Shown: positions 6,008 to 15,304 of the stretch, piece by piece
How positions within the stretch are numbered: the stretch's first letter is position 1
Layout of the letters: the number at the start of each line of letters is the position of its first letter
IMG/VR virus record: IMGVR_UViG_3300037189_005620
Location: 1-29,062 of that record
Origin: a virus
Direction: 5' to 3' (one strand)
DNA: 29,062 nucleotides
The notes under the pieces: generated by a model
What the model was told of the DNA's origin: nothing
The model's database searches: none
Seen by the model: only the letters and a program-made list of their open reading frames with translations
Translations under genes and position numbers: made by a program

Positions 6008-9000
6008 ATGGCTGAAGAGCAAATAGTAACGAATATAGTCGCTAAGTCCGACTTTTCAAATCTTATTTCAGATCTAAATAAGGTTACTTCAGCCTTAACT
6101 TCTCTTCAAGCAAAATTAAACGCAACAAATAAAAATTTAGCATCACAAGTAAATGTGATGAATCGTTCATTTGCAGAAACATTACGAAGCACAGGACAAT
6201 ATTCTACACACTTTGTAAGTCTAGCTTCAGACGTAGAAAAATTTGGTACTCAGCTAGATAAAGGTCAAATTAAATTAAAACAATTTGCTCAAATATATCA
6301 AACACATATAAAAACTAGTGGCGGATTAGTTAGACAGTTAGCTCAACAACAAGTTCAATTACAAAATGCAATTCTTCAACCACTTGGTAAAAATGCCGAA
6401 GGGTTAATGCAATATAATGTTCAAATTCCTGCAGGTTTAGATAAAGTAAAAAATGCAGCAGCATTAACAAAACAAGAAATACAAATCATGAACAAGGTAG
6501 TTCAAGAAGGTGCTAATCAATTAATTAACTGGGGTAAAAATACTCAATGGGCTGGTCGTCAACTAACAGTAGGTTTAACATTACCACTTGCAGCATTTGG
6601 TAAAGCATCAGCAGACGCATTTAAACAAGCAGATCAAGAACTTGTCCGTTTAACTAAGGTTTATGGTGGTATAGCAGCAACATCTACAAAAGAATTAGGT
6701 CAAGTTAGAAAAGATGTAGCAAAAACTGCAGCAGATCTTTCTAAAACATATGGATCATCATTTAAAGATACACTAGCATTAGCAGCTGATATTGCAGCAA
6801 CTGGTAAACAAGGAAATGAATTACTTGGTTCAATTAAAGAAACAACAAGACTTTCAGTATTGGGTGAAGTTGATAGACAAGATGCAATGAAAGCTACTTT
6901 AGCAATTCAAACAGCATTTAAACAAAATACAGAACAACTATCTGAATCAATTAACTTTTTAAACGCAGTAGAAAACCAAACATCAACAACTCTTGGAGAT
7001 CTTGTAGAAGCAATTCCAAAAGCTGGACCAGTTATTAAAGGTCTTGGTGGAGATGTAAAAGATTTAGCACTTTATTTAACAGCAATGCGTGAAGGTGGAA
7101 TTAGTGCAACTGAAGCAGCAAATGCTTTAAAATCTGGTCTTGCATCTCTTATTAATCCAACAAAGGCTGCTCAAAATATGTTTGCTGGATTTGGAATAAA
7201 TCTTAAGAATATAGTTGAAAAAAATGCTGGACATACTACTGCAACAATATTAGAATTACAAGCAGCATTAGATAAACTTAATCCATTACAAAAACAACAA
7301 GCATTAGAACAATTATTTGGTAAATTCCAATTTGCTCGTATGAATGCTTTATTCTCAAATCTTGGAAAACAAGGAAGCCAAACACTTGCAGTTTTAGATT
7401 TAATGAAAGCAAGTTCTCAAGATCTTGCAAATATAGCAGGTCGAGAATTAAGTCAGGTTACAGAATCTGCTTCTGGTAAATACCGTAGAGCATTAGAAGG
7501 ACTTAAAGCAGACCTTGCTGGAGTTGGAGAACAATTCTTAAATATTAATACACATTTAATTAATATTGTTGACGGTATATTAAAATTTGTTAATAAGTTG
7601 CCTGGTCCAGTTAAAACAATATTAGGATTATTTGGTGGATTAACTGCTGTTGCTGGTCCATTAATTATGTTAACTGGTGTACTTGGAAACTTCTTTGGAT
7701 ATATTATTAAGGGTGTTTCTCACATGAGAGCACTAACAAAAGGCGGAGAGGGATGGAAGTTACTAACTCCAGAAATACTTGCAGCTAATAAAGCAGGCGG
7801 ACTTGTAGAACAAACATTTTATAGCGATGCAAAAGCATCTGAAATATTAGATATAGCAATTAAAAGATTATCTGCTTCATATGAAAAATTAGCTGCAGAT
7901 GCATCAAGTGCAATGATTGCAACAAATCCAGCAGTTTCAACATTAGGTGGAACACCAATTACTCTTAATAAAACTCCAAGAATAGGTAATGCAGGACATT
8001 TATTAATTGGTAATATAGATGAAAGAGCTGCAGCACATGGCAATCCAGTTGGATTAATGACTAAAGCTGAAAAAGGTTTACAAACAATTCACTCTGTAAC
8101 ACCAAACCCAATTCCAGTTAATAGAGCAATTGGAAAAAATCCTCAAATATTTTCATATCAAGAAATGCCAAATATTCCTGGACTTACAACTATTAAAGGA
8201 GTATCAACTGGTATAGTTGCTGGCGAAGCAGCAAAATGGCATAGCTTAATGGCAACACTTTCTATGCAAACAAAACAAGAAGTTGCAACTTTAAAGAAAG
8301 AAATTTATACAACAGGAACAATAAGTCAAGAATTTTTAAGCACCTATTCAACAATACTACCACAAATGACTAGTGTTATTGATAATGCTGTAATTGAATC
8401 TCAAAAAATTATACAACAAGTTGAAATGGGCAAACTTAGAGTAGATCAAGCGCAACAAAAAATTATAGCCATTAACGCACAACTTGAAGCAGATATGGCT
8501 TCAACATCTGCAATGATGGCACAACAAATGGGACGTACAACTAATCTAACAACCGTTCCATTAACTGGCGAAGCAGTTGTTGATAAAGCTGGTAAATCAA
8601 ATTTAAGAGCTTTATTTAAAGAGGGAAGAGCATCAAAGAAAATGATTGATGCTATAGCAAGACTTACTGGTGTTAAAACATATGGTGGAGGATATTCTAT
8701 TGAAACTACTATTCCTAAGAAATTTGCAACAGGTGGAACAGTTGTTAGTGGACCAAGATCAGACACTACAGATACACAATTTGCTTATTTAAATGAAGGA
8801 GACTTTGTACTAAATAGAAAAGCATCGGATGCATTATTAGGATTTAATCAAGGTGGTCAAGTTCCAGCAATGGTTACTCCTGGAGAAATTGTAATTCATA
8901 ATCCTACACAAGAAGAAGTTGCTCAGTTATCAGCATATAATAATCAATATGCAGTTGGTGGAAAAGTAAAACGTTCAAAAAATAATTATGGATTAATAGG

Positions 9001-12000
9001 TCGTAGAGTACTTTCTAATAGAGAAATAAGTCGAAAATCTTTAAAAAATAGTATAAAGTCAAGACAACAAGTTGAAGATTTTTCAACAAATACTGAAATT
9101 ATATTTCCAAAATCAATTACTAAAGAAATGAAAGAAAAAAAAGCTCAACAACGAATTGATAGATTAGAAGCAGAACTTCAAAAATATGAAGCTCAAGTTG
9201 CAGCATCAAGATCTAGTAGATCTGGAATGCAACAAGGTTATGATACACCAAGAGCAAGAGGCAGTCGAGATGTTAGAACATTTGTAACAATTGGTGATTC
9301 ACAATTTGCAACAAGGGGTCCAAATGTTGCAAAATCAATAGAATTTAGTATTGCCAATTCTAAAAATCCAGAAATGGCTAAAAGAGTATTAAGTGCTTAT
9401 GTAAAATCAATAACAACAAAAACACATAATAGGGCTGAAACACTTCAAGATAAAGATTTAAAACCAAATTCACCATTAGCAAGATTGTGGAAAAAATTTA
9501 ATTTAGGTAACTTATATCCATCAGGACCAATTACACATGCAACTCATGCAACAAAAGCAAGGGTTGATGAGCAAGGTAATAGGTGGGTTAGTAGATATAC
9601 ATATGATTATGACTCTTATGCAAATCAAAGATTAAAAACAGGAATATCAGTCAAAGAATTTATTGCTTTAAACTCTCAACATAAAAATAAATATAATAAT
9701 CTTTTTGAACAAACTGGTGTGCCTAAATCACAATGGAAAAATTTAGAAAAAGAAATAGATAAAGCTATATATGGAAAATATGGTAAAAGTAGACAGATCA
9801 TCAGTGATGATTTACCAGGAACTTTAACACTTGAAGATCATATTGGACCAATAGTAGATGGAATAATTTTAAATTCATTTGGTCAAAATATTAATGCTAA
9901 AAATTCTGCATCCTCTAAATTAAAACAACTTAAAATAACTGATCAATTAAGAAAAGCAGGAACAGCACAAGCTCAACGACAAACACCTAGAAATACTCTT
10001 CTTGAAGACATTAGAAAAGCTCAGCAAGCAAGATATGATAAAGAAGATGCTGCTGTTTTGGGATATTATAATCGTGGCGGTGTAGTTGGTGGAAGAGTAC
10101 GTCGTGGTAAAAATAATTATGGAATTCCAGGATTAAATACTAGTGGATTAAATCAACCACCATTAATTGAACAAATGGGATTACAATCTCCAGAACAACA
10201 ACCACAAACAAAAAGTTCTGGATTTGGTAAAGCAATTGGTTCTAATCTTTTATCAACTATTCTATATTCTGGACTATCAATGGGTGGCGGTGCTCTAGGA
10301 CAAAAATTTGGCGGTACAGCTGGAGGATTTGCAGGATCAATTCTTGCACCGACAATATTAAATGGAACAATAACTAAATTAGGGGCACTTAATAGATTAG
10401 GCGCATCATCTATTGGAATCTTTAGTAGATTGGGACCAGCTTTATTAAATCCATACGTTGCAGCTGGCGTGGCAGTAGCTGCTTTAGGTATTGGTTTATT
10501 TAAATTAAAACAACGTGCAACAGAAGCTGGTGAAAGAAATAGATTAGCTTTTGCTGGTGGAGTTAAACCATTAGAAGATTTTAATGGAAAAATTAAAGCT
10601 ATTCAAAAATCACTTCAAGATGCAAGAGCAGCAAGAGAATTATTAAGTGCACAATTTACTAGTGCTGGACTTCCAGGATTGGTTGTAACAGCAGCACAAT
10701 TTAAACAAGTAAAAGATGAAATTGCAAAAACATATCCAAAGTTAGTTGATTTAATTAAAAATACTTCTACTAAAGATTTACAAAAAGTAGCGCTAGGATT
10801 AAAAGCACAGTTTGTTGCAGCAGGAGATTCCGCTGCTTATGCAAATGAAAAAATTGCAGCCTTATTACAATTAGGTGGTAAAGGTGGAATGTTAGCTGCC
10901 ATCCTAGGTGGTAAAGGCATGTCTGATATAACAAATGCAGAATCTGCAATTAAATCAATGTTAAGCATAGTTAAGGGAGATTGGCTTGGAGATTCAGCAC
11001 AATCTGTACAATCAATACTTCAAATATTTACTTCATCAGATGATTATATTGGAAAACAAAAAGATAGCGGAGAAGCATTAAAAACAATATTTAATGATAT
11101 TAATTCATCTGCCTCTGGACAATTAAAATTAACCTCAGATCAAGTACAAAAATTTAAAGATATGGTTCCTGAACTAGGAAATATTTTAACTACATCAGAT
11201 ACGATAGCTAGTACATTTGCTAAATGGAAAATAGTTACATCTGGTGTAACAAAAGATTTATCTGGATTGTCTAATGATCAATTACAAACACTAGCAGAAT
11301 ATGCAACAAAGGTATCTTCATATTTTGATAAACTATCAAATGTTTCATCAAAAGAAGCTCAATCAAATAAAGTTACTGGATTACTAGCTAAAGATATTGA
11401 TAAATTTAATAAGCAACAAGCAGCAGCATCAAAAGCAGCAATTACTAGCGTAGAAGATCAAATATCTGCAAAAGAAAAATTAATTGCTGCAATTAAAAAA
11501 GAAGCAGAAGCCAGAAAGAAAGCACTGCAAGATCAGCAACAAATTGAAGATACTAAGCTTCAAATTCAACAAGAACAATTAAATTATCAAAATGCTTTAG
11601 CATCAGGAGATATGTCTTCTGCTGCACAGGCTCAAATTAATATTCAAAGATTAGTTGGACAACAACAATTAAAAGCTGCAGAAAATGCAATAGATGATGC
11701 AACACAAAAGAAAATAGATGCTCTTCAAGCAGAAATTGATGCACTAAATAAAGCATTAGCAACTAAAAATTCAGCAGATGCAACTGTTAAAACTTCACCA
11801 TTACAGGGTCAATATGATAGAATTTTGGCTTTCTTAAAAGATGTTTCTTTAAATAACCCAACAGGTAATTTTACAGAAGAACAATTAACATCATTTAACT
11901 CAATGCTAACTGATTTACAAAGAATGCCTGGCGGACAAAAGTATGTAGATGCATTAAGTAACAATGGACCAGTTGCTCAAATAACAGGTAGAAGTGAAGG

Positions 12001-12769
12001 TGGAATGGGTAATGCTCTTGGTGGAGGAAATGATAAAAGAACATTAACTGGAACATCACAAGGTGCTGCACTTAGCTATGATTTGCAAAATGCTATTAAT
12101 GCTAATGTGACAGGTGCAAAAATAGATACAACAAACTCTATTTTAAGAGACATATTAGTGGCTGTTAGTAATGGAAGAAGTACTCTTGGAAGTACTAATT
12201 TTAGCGTATCATCTAGTAGGGCTACTTTTAGTCAATTAAGTGATAATGGTATTAGTTTTCAAACTGGAACAAAATTTACTGATAAATCAGGAATTGAGTG
12301 GCAAATAACTGGTTATGATCAAGGTACAGGTGGAGTACTATTAAAACGATTAACGCCAGAATCAAAAACTACAAAAACAAAAAGTCCTAGCACAAGAATA
12401 GCAGATAGGGCAATTGGTGGATTAATTAGAGGTCCTGGAACTGGAACATCTGACTCGATTCCAGCAATGCTTTCAAATGGTGAATATGTAGTAAGAGCAG
12501 CATCAGTACAGGCAATTGGAACCCCTACATTAGATAGAATTAATAAAATGGCTGCTGGCGGACTAGCAACTAAATATGATATTCCTAGAATGAATATGGG
12601 TGGAATTATTAATTATTCAAGAGGCGGATTAACAGCCCCATCTAGTTCTTTATATAATATAAATGTTACACTTAATGGATCAAACCTAGACGCTAATGAT
12701 GTAGCTAAAGCAATACATAATGAAATGAAAATGCGTGAAATTGTAGCTGGACGGAGAAGAACAATATGA
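6008..12769 (+). CDS. Tape measure protein
   Basis: The 2253-residue protein sets tail length and is packed inside the tube. Residues about 1-500 are long helices (SALTSLQAKLNATNKNLASQ; later the well-known phage tape-measure domain with ATGKQGNELLGSIKETTRLSVLGEVDRQDAMKAT and LYLTAMREGGISATEAANALKSGLA). Hydrophobic segments lie near 532-568 and 1479-1501. Gly-rich motifs of the type GGxV...DSIPAMLSNGEYVVRA occur at about 907-980 and 2135-2190, as in many tape measures. VGG(K/R)V(K/R)R(S/G)KNNYG is present twice (983-995 and 1360-1372), flanking a block I do not recognise. Residues about 1818-1918 look like coiled coil. At about 1.5 Angstrom per residue the upper limit for the tail would be near 340 nm, less if the inserted globular blocks do not count. 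AAGGAG lies 14 nt before ATG 6008. Confidence 0.95.
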   Translation: MAEEQIVTNIVAKSDFSNLISDLNKVTSALTSLQAKLNATNKNLASQVNVMNRSFAETLRSTGQYSTHFVSLASDVEKFGTQLDKGQIKLKQFAQIYQTHIKTSGGLVRQLAQQQVQLQNAILQPLGKNAEGLMQYNVQIPAGLDKVKNAAALTKQEIQIMNKVVQEGANQLINWGKNTQWAGRQLTVGLTLPLAAFGKASADAFKQADQELVRLTKVYGGIAATSTKELGQVRKDVAKTAADLSKTYGSSFKDTLALAADIAATGKQGNELLGSIKETTRLSVLGEVDRQDAMKATLAIQTAFKQNTEQLSESINFLNAVENQTSTTLGDLVEAIPKAGPVIKGLGGDVKDLALYLTAMREGGISATEAANALKSGLASLINPTKAAQNMFAGFGINLKNIVEKNAGHTTATILELQAALDKLNPLQKQQALEQLFGKFQFARMNALFSNLGKQGSQTLAVLDLMKASSQDLANIAGRELSQVTESASGKYRRALEGLKADLAGVGEQFLNINTHLINIVDGILKFVNKLPGPVKTILGLFGGLTAVAGPLIMLTGVLGNFFGYIIKGVSHMRALTKGGEGWKLLTPEILAANKAGGLVEQTFYSDAKASEILDIAIKRLSASYEKLAADASSAMIATNPAVSTLGGTPITLNKTPRIGNAGHLLIGNIDERAAAHGNPVGLMTKAEKGLQTIHSVTPNPIPVNRAIGKNPQIFSYQEMPNIPGLTTIKGVSTGIVAGEAAKWHSLMATLSMQTKQEVATLKKEIYTTGTISQEFLSTYSTILPQMTSVIDNAVIESQKIIQQVEMGKLRVDQAQQKIIAINAQLEADMASTSAMMAQQMGRTTNLTTVPLTGEAVVDKAGKSNLRALFKEGRASKKMIDAIARLTGVKTYGGGYSIETTIPKKFATGGTVVSGPRSDTTDTQFAYLNEGDFVLNRKASDALLGFNQGGQVPAMVTPGEIVIHNPTQEEVAQLSAYNNQYAVGGKVKRSKNNYGLIGRRVLSNREISRKSLKNSIKSRQQVEDFSTNTEIIFPKSITKEMKEKKAQQRIDRLEAELQKYEAQVAASRSSRSGMQQGYDTPRARGSRDVRTFVTIGDSQFATRGPNVAKSIEFSIANSKNPEMAKRVLSAYVKSITTKTHNRAETLQDKDLKPNSPLARLWKKFNLGNLYPSGPITHATHATKARVDEQGNRWVSRYTYDYDSYANQRLKTGISVKEFIALNSQHKNKYNNLFEQTGVPKSQWKNLEKEIDKAIYGKYGKSRQIISDDLPGTLTLEDHIGPIVDGIILNSFGQNINAKNSASSKLKQLKITDQLRKAGTAQAQRQTPRNTLLEDIRKAQQARYDKEDAAVLGYYNRGGVVGGRVRRGKNNYGIPGLNTSGLNQPPLIEQMGLQSPEQQPQTKSSGFGKAIGSNLLSTILYSGLSMGGGALGQKFGGTAGGFAGSILAPTILNGTITKLGALNRLGASSIGIFSRLGPALLNPYVAAGVAVAALGIGLFKLKQRATEAGERNRLAFAGGVKPLEDFNGKIKAIQKSLQDARAARELLSAQFTSAGLPGLVVTAAQFKQVKDEIAKTYPKLVDLIKNTSTKDLQKVALGLKAQFVAAGDSAAYANEKIAALLQLGGKGGMLAAILGGKGMSDITNAESAIKSMLSIVKGDWLGDSAQSVQSILQIFTSSDDYIGKQKDSGEALKTIFNDINSSASGQLKLTSDQVQKFKDMVPELGNILTTSDTIASTFAKWKIVTSGVTKDLSGLSNDQLQTLAEYATKVSSYFDKLSNVSSKEAQSNKVTGLLAKDIDKFNKQQAAASKAAITSVEDQISAKEKLIAAIKKEAEARKKALQDQQQIEDTKLQIQQEQLNYQNALASGDMSSAAQAQINIQRLVGQQQLKAAENAIDDATQKKIDALQAEIDALNKALATKNSADATVKTSPLQGQYDRILAFLKDVSLNNPTGNFTEEQLTSFNSMLTDLQRMPGGQKYVDALSNNGPVAQITGRSEGGMGNALGGGNDKRTLTGTSQGAALSYDLQNAINANVTGAKIDTTNSILRDILVAVSNGRSTLGSTNFSVSSSRATFSQLSDNGISFQTGTKFTDKSGIEWQITGYDQGTGGVLLKRLTPESKTTKTKSPSTRIADRAIGGLIRGPGTGTSDSIPAMLSNGEYVVRAASVQAIGTPTLDRINKMAAGGLATKYDIPRMNMGGIINYSRGGLTAPSSSLYNINVTLNGSNLDANDVAKAIHNEMKMREIVAGRRRTI
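8954..10123 (+). repeat. Repeated VGG-x-V-x-R-x-KNNYG motif flanking a tape-measure insert
   Basis: Two copies of a 13-residue motif lie at 8954-8992 and 10085-10123 inside the tape measure gene. They match at VGG, V, R and KNNYG, with Lys/Arg exchanges between. The 364 residues between them (996-1359) differ in style from the rest: fewer hydrophobic helix repeats, several His and Tyr residues (PSGPITHATHATKARVD), and a predicted mixed fold. The repeats could be linker modules marking an inserted domain. Confidence 0.6.
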
Positions 12770-13245
12770 CAACTGTAACAATGCCTAGAGGATCTATTCT
12801 TCAAATTCAAGGATATGATTTAACAACAAATGGTGGAGATGGAACATTAAAGTATAATAAGATTACTGAACATAATAGATCTCAATTTGATATATCTACT
12901 GAACGTATTGAAAAACAACAGAGAATGAGTAATGGAACATTAAGAAAATATTTTATTGCTGATAAAAAAACATTTAGTTTATCTTGGGATATGCTTCCTT
13001 CATATAGAACTTTAACAGTTGATGGAGCATGGGGAGCAGAAGATTTAAGATCTTTTTATGCAAGTACATCAGGTCAAGGATCATTTAATATTAGAGTTAA
13101 TTTAGCTAAGGATGGAACTAATCAAGAAAATACTTCTGGTAAATATGAAGATTATACAGTAGTATTTGGTAGTTGTAATTTTACAGTATTGAAACGAGGC
13201 ATACAACCTTTTTGGAATGTATCAATGACCCTGGTAGAGGTTTAA
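12766..13245 (+). CDS. Minor tail protein, probably distal-tail (Dit)-like
   Basis: A 159-residue protein starting with a 4-nt overlap (ATGA) on the tape measure gene. The position directly after the tape measure is that of the distal tail protein in siphophages. The sequence is beta-rich: RGSILQIQGYDLTT, then FIADKKTFSLSWDMLPSYR, then YEDYTVVFGSCNFTVLKRG and WNVSMTLVEV at the end. The FSLSWDMLP pattern recurs in small actinophage minor tail proteins that share the tube-like beta-sandwich. It probably forms the ring joining the tail tube to the hub. No enzymatic motif is visible. Confidence 0.65.
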   Translation: MTTVTMPRGSILQIQGYDLTTNGGDGTLKYNKITEHNRSQFDISTERIEKQQRMSNGTLRKYFIADKKTFSLSWDMLPSYRTLTVDGAWGAEDLRSFYASTSGQGSFNIRVNLAKDGTNQENTSGKYEDYTVVFGSCNFTVLKRGIQPFWNVSMTLVEV

Positions 13246-13246
13246 A

Positions 13247-15304
13247 ATGATTTCAGCATCCGATAATTTAAAAGACATATTTTATAAAAATACCAATGTA
13301 GAAATTGGTACTGGATGCTATATTGAATATAATATGAATGAAATGATTGACGCAGTATCTGCAGAAAATAATATTGCAGATTCAGTTTATACTAGTCAAA
13401 TATTACAAACTGTAACAAGTGGAAATACAACAGTTACAGAACCTGGTTGGCCACCAGAAAGACCAAATCCATATAAAAAATTATTTCCTATTGATTCTTT
13501 AATTAAACCTTTTAGGCCAACAATGCCAGGGGTAAAATATTATGTTATGGTTACTGGAGACACTTTACCAAAATCATTTTCTCCCGCAAGATCTGTATCA
13601 TATCCAACAAATCAACCTAGAATATATTACCCAGGAGCAGATAATTTTTATAAATACTGGCTTACTCCAAAAAATACTGGAGTAAATGTTAAAATTAATT
13701 ATGCAACATCAGGTAATCTTTATGCATTAACAAATAAAATTGTTGTTAAATTTGAAAAAACACATAGCCTTCCATCAACTTACACAATTTCAGTTACAAA
13801 ATCAGATGGTACTAATGTTACCGTAGCAGATGCATTATCAACTCCATCAGATGGAATTGTAAATCTTTATTATAATGGAATATCATGGTCTGCAGCAGAA
13901 CCGTCAGAACCAGTAACATATCCAGATCCAATATCAATTAAATCAATTACATTGACTACACCAAGTGCAGGTGCTACAAAAATAATTGGAGTAATTGAAA
14001 TATCTGCAAAATGGGTTAAAGATATATCATCAGATATTGTATCTTTTGATATATCTAAAGAGTCATCTTCTAGTTCAGAAGATATATTGCCAGTAGGTAA
14101 AATAGTATCTCAGTCTTTAATTTTAAATTTATCAAAATATAATGAATCATCATTACAATATAAATCATATAAAAGAACTGACATATTATCTAACTCAATT
14201 AATTATATAACTAAATTTGCAAAATTATATCCATATTTTAAAATATATCATTCAAATGGTGCAATTACAGAAGGATCTAAAAAATATGATAAAGTTTTAC
14301 AAGGACATTATTATATAGATAGTTGGTCTATAGATGATTATGGTGATGCATCCATTACAGCATTAGATAGTTCTAAATATTTAATGGACACTACAGCACC
14401 CGATATGTTATGCGAATTCTATCCAGTGACCGCTATTATTAGAAGATTATTAGATTCTGTAGGATTTACAAATTATGCATTTAATCTCACATCAGATACA
14501 GATTCTTCAATACCATTAATTAATTATTTTTGGACTGATGGCTCTAAAACAATATGGGAAAGCTTACAAGAATTATGTAGAGATATTCAAATGAATGCAG
14601 TTGTTGATGAAAATAATATTTTACAATTTTATAGTAGAAACTATATGTATGCAAGTAGATCAAAAAATTGGAATTTTTATTATGATAAAGATAATGATAC
14701 TAATAGACTACCAAATATAATAGATTTTAGTCAAAGAGATATAGCATCTGCAAATGAAGTAAGAGTAACTTGGTCTACACCTATATCATCTAATTATTTA
14801 GGATCTTCTGGCCCATTATGGCAAGCACCAACTTCATTTTTAATAGCTGGCGGATTAAAAGATGAATTAAGTCCTACAAGCGATAAAGTTGTATTAGACC
14901 TACAAACTCCAGATAAATATAGTAGATTTCAAACTGGATTTAATTTCAATGGATATTTCCTAATAGATTCAGAAATTATTGAATTTGATGCAATAGGATA
15001 TCAATATGTACCAAGAAATCCAACTAATACACAAGTAACAGATGTTCTTAAAGGAACTGTTTTAGATGATGGAATAAATTTTATTAATCTTTGGATTGAA
15101 AACTCAAATGATTTGGGTAAATATAGAAACTTTTGTAAACAATCAATTAACTCAGATGGTTCAGATACTTATTTAAAACCAAACGGAGTATATAGAGTTA
15201 AGACTAGAGGAGCATTAGGAACTAAGGCTGCTACTCATTATTCTAGTGGTGCACCAACTTCTAAATATCCATGGACAGGAGTAATGATTACTAAAAATGC
15301 CTAG
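13247..15304 (+). CDS. Baseplate hub / tail tip protein, N-terminal part
   Basis: This 685-residue protein begins 1 nt after the preceding stop. Residues about 250-470 have the pattern of gp27/Tal-type hub proteins: VVSFDIS-like strands, a region describing PYFKIYH...GHYYIDSWSIDDYGDASITALDSSKYLMD, a helix (AIIRRLLDSVGF, about 396-407), and WESLQELCRDIQMNAVVDENNILQFYS (about 437-463). Residues 488-510 (PNIIDFSQRDIASANEVRVTW) match the linker seen in many actinophage minor tail proteins. Residues 60-240 are an additional beta region. The usual C-terminal hub part (a GDMV strand module) is missing here and appears at the end of the next gene, which suggests the hub is built from two chains. Confidence 0.7.
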   Translation: MISASDNLKDIFYKNTNVEIGTGCYIEYNMNEMIDAVSAENNIADSVYTSQILQTVTSGNTTVTEPGWPPERPNPYKKLFPIDSLIKPFRPTMPGVKYYVMVTGDTLPKSFSPARSVSYPTNQPRIYYPGADNFYKYWLTPKNTGVNVKINYATSGNLYALTNKIVVKFEKTHSLPSTYTISVTKSDGTNVTVADALSTPSDGIVNLYYNGISWSAAEPSEPVTYPDPISIKSITLTTPSAGATKIIGVIEISAKWVKDISSDIVSFDISKESSSSSEDILPVGKIVSQSLILNLSKYNESSLQYKSYKRTDILSNSINYITKFAKLYPYFKIYHSNGAITEGSKKYDKVLQGHYYIDSWSIDDYGDASITALDSSKYLMDTTAPDMLCEFYPVTAIIRRLLDSVGFTNYAFNLTSDTDSSIPLINYFWTDGSKTIWESLQELCRDIQMNAVVDENNILQFYSRNYMYASRSKNWNFYYDKDNDTNRLPNIIDFSQRDIASANEVRVTWSTPISSNYLGSSGPLWQAPTSFLIAGGLKDELSPTSDKVVLDLQTPDKYSRFQTGFNFNGYFLIDSEIIEFDAIGYQYVPRNPTNTQVTDVLKGTVLDDGINFINLWIENSNDLGKYRNFCKQSINSDGSDTYLKPNGVYRVKTRGALGTKAATHYSSGAPTSKYPWTGVMITKNA

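Noticed and set aside
72-12810. Antisense open frames (for example 72-278, 837-1148, 1996-2247, 8446-8766, 12613-12810)
   Set aside because: They all lie opposite strongly supported + strand genes, lack ribosome binding sites, and translate to sequences without domain character.
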